Shown here one piece after another: positions 23,681 to 33,081 of a DNA stretch of 64,000 bases. The position numbers and the translations under genes were made by a program. The notes beneath the pieces are model-generated. The model did no database searches. It was not told the origin of the DNA and saw only the letters and a program-made list of their open reading frames with translations. Source of the stretch: CAVRRZ01 sp963723745 (GTDB lineage: Bacteria > Actinomycetota > Actinomycetes > Mycobacteriales > Geodermatophilaceae); assembly GCA_963723745.1 (NCBI GenBank), contig CAVRRZ010000005.1:744001-808000 (forward strand), written 5' to 3'. Position 1 is the stretch's first letter. Each line of letters starts with the position of its first letter.

Positions 23681-23820
23681 GTCGCCCGCCTCAGCGCCGC
23701 ACCAGTCGGCAGGCGGACGTGGTCGGCCCGGCGTCGCCGGACATCAGCCGAGCCTCGGGTGGCCGGCCCCATGCCGTCTCGTCCATCCCCCGAGCCTGCC
23801 CCACACGACCGACGGGGTCG

Positions 23821-24474
23821 TCAACGGTAGGCGACTCGGGACCGCGCCTGCCTCAGCGCTTGCCGGAGCGGTGTGGGTTCGACGTCCTGCAGGTTGAGCG
23901 GCGGGTCGGCGAGCTGTAGCAGGCGCCGTTCGGCTGGGTTCACGTCCTCGATCGCCAGCGGAAGGACGGCGACGCGCAGGTGCCGCTGCATCCACTCCGT
24001 GAGCGCGTGCTCGGGGATCGGGACCGAATCGACCGGGGTCAGGCACGCCGTGAGCGTCAGGCGGAACGTCGAGAAGTTGCGACTGCCGCCGAGCTGCATG
24101 GCGACGAGCCGGTCCCAGAGGGTGCTCGTCGACGCCTTCCCTCCGGCGCGGATACCGCCGGCACGGCCGGCATAGATCAGCCCTGCAGGGACGTGATACC
24201 CGAGTCCCATCGACAGATCCTGGGCACCCCGGAGGTCGACCCACCAGCTGTACACCCCAGGCAGGTCGAGGGCCGCCCGGCCACGACTGAGCAAGTAGTC
24301 CGGTGGGTGCGCGTTTCGCTGGTCGAGCAGGACTCCGACGTCCACGTCAACGGATGCAGCTGGACGACCTGGCGCGCGAGACGACGGCTCGTCCTGGTAC
24401 CGAGCGAGGTGCTCGTCCTGACTCAGACCGCCGAGCGGCTCTTCGAAAGTCGCGCCGGCAGTCGCGAGGGTCAA
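23821..24474 (-). pseudogene. 3' part of a DUF6884/GIY-YIG gene split by an IS256 element
   Basis: Encodes the GIY-YIG-like half: LPGVYSWWVDLRGAQ, then GLIYAGRAGG and TLWDRLVAMQLGGSRNFSTFR. It aligns throughout with residues about 235-434 of the intact protein at 52575-53879. Its first homologous residues, LATAGATFEEPLGGL, continue exactly where the 5' fragment (25839-26558) breaks off at GPLAT. The first codons before that come from the insertion sequence, so no functional start is expected. Confidence 0.85.
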
Positions 24475-25896
24475 GCCCGGGGGCGTGGTGTGTGACGACT
24501 ACCGCGTGATCTTCGTGTCGGGTCAGGCGCTCAGCGCCGGGATGGTCGGCTGGCCGGTCACCTCCTCGGCGGTGTCCGTGGTGTCGGTGACGGGCCGCAG
24601 CCGGCAGCGGGCCAGGACGTCGAGGCCGAGGTAGCGGCGGCCCTCGATCCATTCGTCGTGCTGTTCGGCGAGCACGGCGCCGACCAGGCGGAGGAGGGAG
24701 TCGCGGCCGGGGAAGATGCCGACGACGTCGGTGCGCCGGCGGATCTCCCGGTTGAGCCGCTCCTGGGGGTTGTTGGACCAGATCTGCCGCCAGATCTCCT
24801 TGGGGAAGGCGGTGAACGCGACCACGTCGGCGCGGGCGGCCTCGAGGTGCGCGGCGACCTTCGGGAGCTTGTCGGTCAGCGTGTCGAGGACCCGGTCGAA
24901 CTGGGCGTGCACCGAGGCGGCGTCGGGCTGGTCGTAGACCGAGTGCAGCAGCGCCCGCACCCACGGCCAGGAGCTCTTCGGGCAGACCGCCATCAGGTTC
25001 GCCGCGTAATGGTTCGGCAGCGCTGCCAGGCCGCGCCGGGCAGGGTGGCGCCGATCGCGCCGACGAGCCCGGCGTGCGCGTCGGAGGTCACCAGGGCGAC
25101 CCCGGTGAGGCCGCGGGCGGTCAGGTCGCGGAAGAACGTCAGCCAGCCGGCGCCGTCCTCGGCGGAGGTGACCTGCAGGCCGAGGATTTCCCGGTGCCCG
25201 TCGGCGTTCACCCCGGTCGCCACGAGCGCGTGCACGCCGACCACCCGGCCGCCCTCGCGCACCTTCAGAACCAGCGCGTCGGCGGCGACGAAGGTGTACG
25301 GACCGGCATCCAGCGGGCGGTGCCGGAAGTCGGCCACCTGCGCGTCCAGATCCTTGGCCATCTCGCTGACCTGGGACTTGGACAGGCGGGTGATGCCCAA
25401 GCTCTCGACGAGCTTCTCCATCCGCCGGGTGGAGACGCCGAGCAGGTAGCAGGTGGCGACCACAGTGGTCAGCGCCCGCTCCGCCCCGCCGCCGTCGCTC
25501 GAGCAGCCAGTCCGGGAAGTACGAGCCGGACCGCAGCTTGGGGATCGCCACGTCCAGGGTGCCGGCCCGGGTGTCGAAGTCCCGGTGCCGGTAGCCGTTG
25601 CGGGTGTTGGTCCGCTCGGTGGTGCGCTCGCCGTAGCCGGCGCCGCAGACCGCGTCTGCCTCCGCGGACATCAGCGTGTTGATGAAGGTCGTGAGCATCT
25701 GGCGCAGCAGATCAGGACTGGCCTGGGCCAGCTGCTCGTGCAGGAAGCGGGCAGGGTCGATACTGGACGGAGCGGTCATCGCGTTCTTCTCCTGGGCGTC
25801 TGTGGAAGGTCTTCCAGAAGATCACGCGGTGGCCGCCTCTACGTGCGAGGCCCGCGCTCACCGGGGCCGTCGCATACCACCTTGGTGGACGCCACT
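24469..25896. mobile_element. IS256-family insertion sequence inside the DUF6884/GIY-YIG gene
   Basis: A 1428-bp insertion bounded by an 8-bp direct repeat GTCGCGAG (24461-24468 and 25897-25904), the size IS256 relatives make. The two ends form imperfect inverted repeats in register: about 18 of the first 31 positions agree, with a best block GTGGTGTGTGACGAC against GTGGTATGCGACGGC at the same offset from both ends. Removing it and one repeat restores the host reading frame. Its transposase is frameshifted. Confidence 0.8.
24523..25779 (-). pseudogene. IS256-family (mutator-type) transposase with two frameshifts
   Basis: The ends read as an IS256 transposase: start MTAPSSIDPARFLHEQLAQA, and the C-terminal part HYAANLMAVCPKSS, WRQIWSNNPQERLNREI and FPGRDSLLRLVGAVLAEQHDEW. 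The middle third (about 25010-25485) is in a different frame and encodes the catalytic stretch (VATCYLLGVSTRRMEKLVESLG, then TSDAHAGL). One extra G in a G-run near 25489 and one missing C near 25012 cancel each other. The protein as written is not functional unless these are sequencing errors. Confidence 0.85.
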
Positions 25897-26558
25897 GTCG
25901 CGAGAGGACCCGTCAGAGGCTCGCAGTAGGCGCGACCGGCATGCGCTTCGATCACGGCACCGCGGAGCGGGTGCCGTTCCGCGAGTTGGGCGAGGACCCA
26001 GCTTCCCCACGCGGCGCGATAGGCCGCGGTTCGATCCGGCAGCTGTTCGTCGTAGGGGACGACGACCTCGTCCGGGGCGAGCAGACCGTACTTTTCGCTG
26101 AGCACGTACCAGGGCGTGCCGAGGCCCTCCGCCCGATCGCGGCCCTGGACGAAGCCGGCTCCGATGAACAGGTCGCGGGCCGGCCGGGGTGACGCCGCCT
26201 TCGAGCTCGAACACCCGACGAGGACGACGCGCGTCTGTGCCGGCCCCGGTGCGCTCGACTGATCGACCCGCGGCGGCTCCTCGGGGATCTCGGCCGTGGC
26301 CGCGGGCTGAGGAGCGAGTCCAGAGCGCCGGTAGACACCGCGCTCGACCCGCGTGAGGAAGGGCGTGCGTCCGGCCCACGGACCCGTCCGGTTCGTGGCC
26401 TCGACGAGCGCGTGGGAGATGTGCGTACGAATCGAGGATTCGGCGACGTCGGGCCGGCGGCGCCTCACGTAGTCGATGAGGAGTGCAGCGCTGAACGGCT
26501 CGGGCAGCGTCTTAGACGCCTCCCGGAGCAACTCCCAGATCGACTGCTCGCTTCGCAC
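25839..26558 (-). pseudogene. 5' part of the split DUF6884/GIY-YIG gene
   Basis: The N-terminal 80 residues form a winged-helix-like domain (IWELLREASKTLPEPFSA, SSIRTHISHALVEA, then FLTRVERGVYRR) resembling DUF7669. A DUF6884 domain follows with VVLVGCSSSKAASPRPARDLF, PWYVLSEKYGLLAPDE and EAHAGRAYCEPLTGPLAT. After GPLAT the frame enters the IS256 end and stops after 19 foreign codons. GTG 26558 has GAGGAGG upstream. It starts 13 bases after the helicase remnant, the same arrangement as the intact locus at 52.6-55.6 kb, although the intact protein has a different N-terminal domain. Confidence 0.85.
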
Positions 26559-26571
26559 CACGGGTGCCTCC

Positions 26572-26775
26572 TCAGCGTCCTGGAGTGAGTCGCCGCGCAA
26601 CCGCCTCGCCGCCGACCCGTCGGATCAGGTCGAGGTCACCGAAGACGACGAGCAGGTCCCGTGTCCGCGACAGCCCGACTACAGCATCCTCGCGAGCACG
26701 CTCCTCGTGGCGGAAACCGTTGACCGCGAGCACGACGGCCGGGCGTTCGAGCCCCTTGCGGCCGAGGACGTGCAT
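26572..26775 (-). pseudogene. C-terminal remnant of a NERD-UvrD-type helicase
   Basis: Sixty-seven codons reading HVLGRKGLERPAVVLAVNGF and GLSRTRDLLVVFGDLDLIRRVGGEAVARRL, closely matching the last 65 residues of the helicase at 53889-55565. Everything upstream (NERD, Walker A and B) is gone; the next gene upstream is the unrelated YhfX-like gene. A deletion relic, with no sign of its own start signal. Confidence 0.88.
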
Positions 26776-26828
26776 GTCGCCCAGTGCCCGTCAGCCGGCC
26801 GAGACGGACGTCACCCGCGAGGCGGGGC

Positions 26829-28019
26829 TCAGCCGGGCCAGGAGGCCGCCTGTCCGCTCGCCGCCCAGATGCCAGCGACCCGGGGCCTGCCCGTATCCAG
26901 GCCCGAGATCCCGGCCGTGAACGCCCGGGTGACGAACGCCTGGAAGCGGAAGCCGAAGACCACGCTGTCCCCCGCCTCGACGCCGGGCCGGCCCGCGAGG
27001 TCGAGCTGTCCGTAGTAGTCGATGCTCGAGGGCGGTGGCAGCGTGGCGTCGAGCAGACGCCCGGCGGCCGGCTCGCGCCCCACCACCGCCTGCACGCGGT
27101 AGGGCGGCGCCACCGGGTCGATGTACATCCCCCCGCCGAAGCAGAACGCCCGGCCACCGTGGAGGTGGCTGACCTCGCTCAGATAGCAGGCCGCAGGGAT
27201 CTCGACGAGGTCCGCGACCCTGTGCAGCGGCGTCGTCCCGGTGAGCGCGTGGCCCGGCTCGACCTGGGTCACCCCGGCCGCGGCCAGGATCGGCAGGGCG
27301 GCGGACGACGTCGTGCCAGGGCCGTTGACCTCGAAGCGCACCCGGCCGGCGCCGTACAACGCCGCGGCGGCCTGCTCGAGCGTGCCCAGGTTCGCGGTCC
27401 GCCGCAGGGCCCCCTGCTCGCGGTCGAACAGCAGGGCGGGGAACGTGGTGATCCCGGCGAAGCTCACCCCGTCGAGGGCGTCGACCTCATCGGCGACCCG
27501 GACGACGTCGGCAGCGGGGAAGCCGCCCTCGTGTCCGGGGTAGAACTCGTCGCCCGGCGCGTGCAGGCGCAGCAGCAGCGGCTGCTCCCGCCCCGCCCGG
27601 ACGGCGGAGGCCGCGGCCTCACGCGCCTTCTCCAGGCTGAACACGGTGAGGAACTCCGGTGCCATGGCCTGGGCGGCCGCCGCCTCGGCCCGCGGCACCT
27701 GGACGAGGTGGCCGAGGTGCCCCAGCCGCATCCCGGCCTTCGTCGTGGCGCGGGCGCACTCCATGTCCACCGCGACGGCGGCCCCGATCCCGCCGTCCAC
27801 CACCGCCCGGCACACGTCGGGGTTGCGGCCGAACTGCTTGGTCATGGCCAACGGCGTCAGCCCCAGCCGGCCGGCGTCCGCCGCCAGGGCGCGGGCGTTG
27901 GCCGTCACCGCGTCGATGTCGACGACGTAGGTGTTGGCCGGCAGCTCGCCGCGCTGGTGCAGGTCGATGGCGGCGTCGATGAGCCGCGGGTTGCGGCGGC
28001 GCAGCAGGTCGAGGAACAC
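26829..28019 (-). CDS. YhfX-like PLP-dependent protein (alanine racemase N-domain fold)
   Basis: 396 residues. The PLP-barrel start NTYVVDIDAVTANARALAADA and LTPLAMTKQFGRNP contain the candidate PLP lysine. Later motifs VNGPGTTSSAALPILAAAGVTQVEPGHALTGTTPLH and CFGGGMY fit YhfX more than true alanine racemases. YhfX genes travel with phosphotriesterase-like YhfV genes, and one lies at 35854-36933. It is the last gene of the seven-gene reverse operon. GTG start after a GGGAG. Racemisation or epimerisation of an amino compound is inferred. Confidence 0.78.
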   Translation of the reverse strand: MFLDLLRRRNPRLIDAAIDLHQRGELPANTYVVDIDAVTANARALAADAGRLGLTPLAMTKQFGRNPDVCRAVVDGGIGAAVAVDMECARATTKAGMRLGHLGHLVQVPRAEAAAAQAMAPEFLTVFSLEKAREAAASAVRAGREQPLLLRLHAPGDEFYPGHEGGFPAADVVRVADEVDALDGVSFAGITTFPALLFDREQGALRRTANLGTLEQAAAALYGAGRVRFEVNGPGTTSSAALPILAAAGVTQVEPGHALTGTTPLHRVADLVEIPAACYLSEVSHLHGGRAFCFGGGMYIDPVAPPYRVQAVVGREPAAGRLLDATLPPPSSIDYYGQLDLAGRPGVEAGDSVVFGFRFQAFVTRAFTAGISGLDTGRPRVAGIWAASGQAASWPG

Positions 28020-28049
28020 CGGATCTCCCAGGGGTCGGTGGGTGGCTGG

Positions 28050-28991
28050 TCAGTGGCTCGCGGCGTCCGCGGCGGTCCAGCCCAGCAGGGCCGCTCCGCG
28101 CGTTCCCGCGTCGGTGCCGAGCGCGGAGACCACGACCAGCGGCGGCGTCCGCCATGACAGCGCCCGCGCGAGCCCTGCGGCCAGCGGCTCGGTCAGCGCC
28201 GTCCCGGCGCCGGCCATCCCGCCGCCGAGCACGACCAGCGCCGGATCGGCGAGCAGCACGACGCCGAGGACCATCCGGGTCAGGGCTCCGACGGCGTCCT
28301 CGAGGACGGCGCGGGCCTGCTCGTCACCGGCGGCCGCGCGCGCGAACACGACGTCGGCCGGGCCCGGGGCGGTTCCGCTGCGCCGGGCATAGCGGCGGGA
28401 GACGGACGCGGCACTGGCGTAGGCCTCCGCACACCCGCGCTGCCCGCACGCGCACGGCTCGCCGTCCGGGACGACGGGGACGTGGCCGATCTCGCCGGCG
28501 AGCCCGGCGGCGCCGTCCACGACCGTTCCACCGGTGACGAGCGCACCGGCCAGCCCGGTGCCGATCGACACGAACAGCACCTCGTCGCGGCCCCGGGCGG
28601 CACCCGCGCGCACCTCGGCCAGCGCGGCGGCGCGGACGTCGTGCTCGATCACCACCGGCAGCCCGAGCCGCTCGGCGACCAGGCGCCGGATCGGCAGGTC
28701 CCGCCAGCCGATGTTGGCCGACCAGCGGGCGACGCCCTGCGCCCGGTCCACGACGCCCGGCATGACCAGGCCGGCCCCGACGGGGACCGCACCGGGGGCC
28801 GCGGCCGCGCACAGCCGGGTGCCGACCTCCACAACCGCCTCGAGGACGGCGTCGACGCCGGCGGCCACCGGCGTCGGCCGCTCGATCCGGGCGCACGGCT
28901 CCCCGTCGCGCCCGGTCAGCACGCCCTTGATCGACGTGCCTCCGACGTCGACGCCGACGACCAGCTGCCCCGGTGCAGCGGGAGGGGTCAC
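28050..28991 (-). CDS. ROK-family sugar kinase
   Basis: 313 residues. Phosphate loop VGVDVGGTSIKGVL, the catalytic-site stretch VVIEHDVRAAALAEVRAG, FVSIGTGLAGALVTGG, and the ROK zinc motif EIGHVPVVPDGEPCACGQRGCAEAYAS. ROK kinases phosphorylate glucose, GlcNAc, ManNAc or related sugars; the cluster points to an N-acetylated amino sugar. It has the zinc cysteines, so it is a kinase, and there is no N-terminal winged helix, so not a repressor. Confidence 0.9.
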   Translation of the reverse strand: MTPPAAPGQLVVGVDVGGTSIKGVLTGRDGEPCARIERPTPVAAGVDAVLEAVVEVGTRLCAAAAPGAVPVGAGLVMPGVVDRAQGVARWSANIGWRDLPIRRLVAERLGLPVVIEHDVRAAALAEVRAGAARGRDEVLFVSIGTGLAGALVTGGTVVDGAAGLAGEIGHVPVVPDGEPCACGQRGCAEAYASAASVSRRYARRSGTAPGPADVVFARAAAGDEQARAVLEDAVGALTRMVLGVVLLADPALVVLGGGMAGAGTALTEPLAAGLARALSWRTPPLVVVSALGTDAGTRGAALLGWTAADAASH

Positions 28992-29007
28992 CGCTGCACC
29001 GGGAGCA

Positions 29008-30000
29008 CTAGACGCCCGGCCACGCCACCGGCGCCCCGGACGCGGCGGACTCCAGCGCGGCCAGCGCCACGGTGGTGGCCACCAGGCCGTCCCGCCCGGT
29101 CACCGCCGGCTCGCGCCGCTCGCGCGCGGCGGCCAGGAACTCGTCGACCATCAGCTGGTTGATGTCGACGCCCCAGGGGGTCCAGCCGAAGGACGGGGTG
29201 CCGCCGAACCGCGTCAGCCGCTGGCGCATCGCGTCGACCTCGACCGTGCCGCCGTCCCCGACCACCGACATGCCGATCCCACCCCAGGTCGGGTAGTCCA
29301 GCGGGCGGTTCCAGCTGCAGTCGATCGAGGCGAAGACGCCGTCGGCGTAGTCGAGCACGACCAGCCCGGAGGTCTCGACGGTGACGACCTCGCTGTGCAC
29401 GATGCGGTTCCCGACGGCGTAGACCCGCTCGGGCGCGGCATCGAGCAGCCAGCAGAAGACGTCGGCCAGGTGGACGATGTGGTCCATCATCGCCCCGCCG
29501 CCGGCCAGCACCGGGTCGGCGAACCAGGATCGCTCCCGCATCGGCATGACGCTCTGGTTCGTGCCGGTGAGCGCCCGGAGCGCACCCAGCCCCCCGCTGC
29601 CGACCAGCTCCCGCAGCTGCCGGACCGCCGGCGAGAAGCGCACGGGGAACGCCGTCATCAGGGGGACGCCGGCCCGCTCGCAGGCGGCCACGATGCGCGC
29701 GCTGTCCTGCGGACCGACACCCAACGGCTTCTCGCAGAGGACGGTGCACCCGGCGGCTGCCGCCTGCTCGACCAGCTCGGCGTGGTGGGCGGTCTCGGAG
29801 CACACCACCACCGCGTCCAGGCCGGCGGCGAGCAGCCCGGCGACGTCCCCGTGGACCGTGACGCCGAAGCGCTCGCCCCACATCCGGGCCCGCAGGGCGT
29901 CGCGGTCGTGCACGCCGACCACCTCGGCCCCGGCCGCCCGGAGGTTGCCGATGTAGGCGTCGACGTGCAGATGGGCGACACCCAGGATCCCGACGCGCAT
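29008..30000 (-). CDS. Gfo/Idh/MocA-family oxidoreductase
   Basis: 330 residues. The Rossmann start MRVGILGVAHLHVDAY has an unusual GVAHLH in place of GxGxxG. The signature CEKPLGV supplies the conserved lysine, and the C-terminal domain carries GGGAMMDHIVHLADVFCWLL. It probably oxidises or epimerises a sugar with NAD(P). It starts one base after the preceding dehydrogenase gene stops, so the pair is co-translated. Confidence 0.88.
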   Translation of the reverse strand: MRVGILGVAHLHVDAYIGNLRAAGAEVVGVHDRDALRARMWGERFGVTVHGDVAGLLAAGLDAVVVCSETAHHAELVEQAAAAGCTVLCEKPLGVGPQDSARIVAACERAGVPLMTAFPVRFSPAVRQLRELVGSGGLGALRALTGTNQSVMPMRERSWFADPVLAGGGAMMDHIVHLADVFCWLLDAAPERVYAVGNRIVHSEVVTVETSGLVVLDYADGVFASIDCSWNRPLDYPTWGGIGMSVVGDGGTVEVDAMRQRLTRFGGTPSFGWTPWGVDINQLMVDEFLAAARERREPAVTGRDGLVATTVALAALESAASGAPVAWPGV

Positions 30001-30001
30001 C

Positions 30002-31006
30002 TCAGCCCTCCCCGTTTCCTCGGTCGATGGACACGGCTGCCCCGCCGCGAGCCGACGCCCGGGCCGCGGCGGCGAGCGCCACCGCGGCGACGGCGTCCCG
30101 CGGGGCGAGCACCGGCTCGGCCCGGCCGGCAAGCACGTCCAGGAAGTGGGACAGCTCGGCCTCGAACGGGTTGGCCGTCAGGCTGACGTCGGCCAGCGCG
30201 GTGGTCCCTGCCTCCGACGACCGGTGCAGCCGGACGTCGATCGGCGCGGTCTCGTCGGAGTCGCACGCGACGATCCCGCGGGACCCGGCGACCTCCAGCC
30301 GGGTGCGGAACACCGGAGCAGGTTCCGCCCACGAGGCCTCCACGTGGCTGATCGCCCCCGAGGCATGGGTCAGGACGGCGATGCCGTGGCTGCGCGGGCC
30401 GCCGGAGGCCCGGGCGAACACCTCGGTCACGTCGCCGCCGATCCACCGGGCGACGTCCAGGTCGTGGATCATCAGGTCGAAGAAGAGCCCGCCCGAGCGC
30501 CGCTCGTCGGCGAACCAGCTGTCGGCCCCGCGGTCTGGGGCGAAGGTCAGCCGGGCGAGCCGGAGCACCGCCGGGTCCCCGATCTCCCCGCGCACGACCG
30601 CCTCTCGCGCGGCGACGTACTCCGGGAAGAAGCGCACCACGTGCGCGACCTGGAGGAGCACGCCCGCCTCCTCGAAGGCGGTGACGACGCGCTGCGCCCG
30701 GTCCACCTCCAGCGCCAGCGGCTTCTCGCAGAGCGTCGGTCGGCCGGCGGCGGCCGCGGCCAGCGCCAGCTCGACGTGGGTGTCGCTCGGCGTGCAGATG
30801 TCCACCACGTCGACCGCGGCGAGGAATGCCTCCCGGTCGGTGTGCACCTCGGCGCCGGCCAGGGCCGGGTCCGCCGGTCGCTCGCGGCCCGGCGCCACGA
30901 GGACAGCCGCCACGGGGACGTCGATCGCGCGCCAGGCGGCGGCGTGCACCGAGCCCATGAAGCCGGTGCCGATCAGCCCCACCCGGGGGTTCTCCGGTGC
31001 GGCCAT
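30002..31006 (-). CDS. Gfo/Idh/MocA-family oxidoreductase
   Basis: 334 residues with a canonical Rossmann motif VGLIGTGFMGSVHAAAW, CEKPLAL and the catalytic-site stretch GGLFFDLMIHDLDVARWI. Typical of myo-inositol or sugar dehydrogenases. Its ATG overlaps the flavin oxidoreductase stop. Two different Gfo/Idh/MocA enzymes in tandem suggest successive oxidation and reduction steps on a sugar ring. Confidence 0.9.
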   Translation of the reverse strand: MAAPENPRVGLIGTGFMGSVHAAAWRAIDVPVAAVLVAPGRERPADPALAGAEVHTDREAFLAAVDVVDICTPSDTHVELALAAAAAGRPTLCEKPLALEVDRAQRVVTAFEEAGVLLQVAHVVRFFPEYVAAREAVVRGEIGDPAVLRLARLTFAPDRGADSWFADERRSGGLFFDLMIHDLDVARWIGGDVTEVFARASGGPRSHGIAVLTHASGAISHVEASWAEPAPVFRTRLEVAGSRGIVACDSDETAPIDVRLHRSSEAGTTALADVSLTANPFEAELSHFLDVLAGRAEPVLAPRDAVAAVALAAAARASARGGAAVSIDRGNGEG

Positions 31007-33078
31007 CACAGGCCGAGCCCGAACTCGTAGGACTCGCGGATGACCTCGCGCAGCATGCGCGGCGCGACGCAGTCGCCGACGCGGTGCAGCCGGCGGTCGC
31101 CGATCCGGTTCGACCAGTCGAGGTAGAGCGCCTCGTCCGAGCGGCGGCCGACGGCCGGCACGATCAGGTCGACGTCGGCGAGCTCGGTGACCTGGCCGGT
31201 GTAGACGTCCGTCAGCCGCACCACCCCGTCGGTGGCGCCGGCGAAGGCCGTGTGGGGCAGCATCCGGATGCCCGCGGCTGCGGCCCGCTGGTGGAACAGG
31301 TGCCGGTTCGCCGTCTCCAGCGCCGCTCCCACGGCGGCTCCCGCGGTGATCACGACGACCTCCGCGCCGGCGTGGGCGAGGAACTCGGCGGTGCCGGCGC
31401 CCTCCCACAGGCCGGTGCCGTCGATGACCAGCACCCGGCCGGTGCTCGCCCGGCGCTCGGCCAGGACGTCGTCGACCGAGGCGAACCGCGCCGGGTCGAT
31501 CGCGCCGATGGCGGGGTTGAACAGGTCGAGCCCGGCGGTCGCCTCCTGGGCGGTGACCAGCGGGTTGGGGCCCAGCAGGGAGAGCGCCGGCCGGGAGCCG
31601 GTGGCCAGCACGACCGCGTCGGCCTCGATCTCCTCGAGCACGTCGGCGGTGATCTCCGCGCCGAGGTTGACGTCGACCTTCAGCCGGCGCAGCGACCGGG
31701 CCAGGTGATCGATGACGTCGTAGATCTCGACGTGGTTGGGCTGCTTCTCCGCCAGGAGCAGCTGCCCGCCGAGCCGGGTCTCCCGCTCGAACAGGGTGAC
31801 CTCGTGCCCGCGGCGGGCGAGGGTCTCGGCCGCCTTGAGCCCGGCCGGGCCGCCCCCGACCACCATCACCGACAGCGCGCGCTCGGCCGGCCGGACCAGC
31901 CGCTCGCTGAACAGCCGCTCACGTCCGGCGGCCGGGTTGTGGTCGCAGCGGATCTGCTGCTCGTGGGAGACCTGGAAGATGCAGGAGTCGTTGCCGGCGA
32001 TGCAGAACCGGATGTCCTCGTCGCGGCCCTCGATGACCTTGCGCGGCGTGGCCGGGTCGGCGACCAGCTGCCGGGCCATGCCGATCAGGTCGGCCTCGCC
32101 GGAGGCGAGGATGCGCTCGGCGGTCTCGGGCTGCTTGATCCGGCCGAAGGCCACCACCGGGACGCCGACCGCCTCCTTCAGCTGCCGGTTCAGGTGCCGG
32201 AAGCTGCCCTCGTCGAAGACGGTGGGCGGGATCTGCATCCAGTAGCTGGAGGAGGTGCCGGCGTCGGCGTTGAAGTAGTCGACCAGCCCGGTGGCCTCGA
32301 GGTGCTTGGCCATCCGCAGCCCGTACTCGGTGTCGTAGCCCCAGTCGGTGTACTCGTTGAGGCACAGCCGCACGCCGACGACGTAGCCGGCCGACACCCG
32401 CGCGCGGATCGCCTCGAGCACCTCCACCGACAGCCGCATCCGGCCCTCGAAGGCACCGCCGTAGCCGTCGGTGCGGCGGTTGAGGAACGGCGAGGCGAAG
32501 GCGTGCAGCAGGCCGTCGTGGCCGATCTTCACCTCGACGCCGTCGAAACCGGCCCGGACCATGTTCGCCGCGGAGATCGCGGAGTACTCGACGAACTCCG
32601 CGATCTCCCCGCGCTCCATCGCCTTGACCGGGAAGATCCCCGACGGCTCCGGCATCTGCGTCGGCCCCCACATCAGCCCCGGCCGGGCGGCCAGGCTGTC
32701 CGGGCCGGAGTGCACGAGCTGGCTGAAGAACTTCGCGCCGTGCCGGTGCACCGCGTCGACGATGCGCGAGTAGGCCGGGATGTTGGCCTCGTCCCAGGCG
32801 TTCACCGTGTGCCGGGAGACCCGGCCGGTGGGGTGCACCGCCTGGCTCTCGAAGATGATCAGCCCGGCTCCCCCGGCGGCCCGCTCCTCGTAGTAGGCGC
32901 GGTGGTCGTCGCTCGGGTCACCCTCACCGCCCAGGGCGGTGAAGTGCGGCTGGAAGACGAACCGGTTGCGCAGCTCGACGTCGCCGATCCGGAACGGGCT
33001 GCGCAGCAGGGGCCACTGCGCGTCCGGTGCATCGACCAGGGGCAGCGGTTCGGCGTGCGCGGGGACGACGCTCGTCAT
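31006..33078 (-). CDS. Old-yellow-enzyme/2,4-dienoyl-CoA reductase-type flavin oxidoreductase
   Basis: 690 residues. An N-terminal FMN TIM barrel (about 25-360) holds GVEVKIGHDGLLHAFASPFLNRRTDGYGG. A cysteine region follows, then an FAD/NAD domain starting VMVVGGGPAGLKAAETLARRGHEV. Relatives (FadH, trimethylamine dehydrogenase) bind a 4Fe-4S cluster with four cysteines. Here C359, C366 and C378 are present, but the second ligand is Gly 362 (FCIAGNDSC). The cluster may be altered or absent. It probably acts on an unsaturated or amine intermediate of the amino-sugar pathway (inference). Confidence 0.88.
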   Translation of the reverse strand: MTSVVPAHAEPLPLVDAPDAQWPLLRSPFRIGDVELRNRFVFQPHFTALGGEGDPSDDHRAYYEERAAGGAGLIIFESQAVHPTGRVSRHTVNAWDEANIPAYSRIVDAVHRHGAKFFSQLVHSGPDSLAARPGLMWGPTQMPEPSGIFPVKAMERGEIAEFVEYSAISAANMVRAGFDGVEVKIGHDGLLHAFASPFLNRRTDGYGGAFEGRMRLSVEVLEAIRARVSAGYVVGVRLCLNEYTDWGYDTEYGLRMAKHLEATGLVDYFNADAGTSSSYWMQIPPTVFDEGSFRHLNRQLKEAVGVPVVAFGRIKQPETAERILASGEADLIGMARQLVADPATPRKVIEGRDEDIRFCIAGNDSCIFQVSHEQQIRCDHNPAAGRERLFSERLVRPAERALSVMVVGGGPAGLKAAETLARRGHEVTLFERETRLGGQLLLAEKQPNHVEIYDVIDHLARSLRRLKVDVNLGAEITADVLEEIEADAVVLATGSRPALSLLGPNPLVTAQEATAGLDLFNPAIGAIDPARFASVDDVLAERRASTGRVLVIDGTGLWEGAGTAEFLAHAGAEVVVITAGAAVGAALETANRHLFHQRAAAAGIRMLPHTAFAGATDGVVRLTDVYTGQVTELADVDLIVPAVGRRSDEALYLDWSNRIGDRRLHRVGDCVAPRMLREVIRESYEFGLGL

Positions 33079-33081
33079 GGC

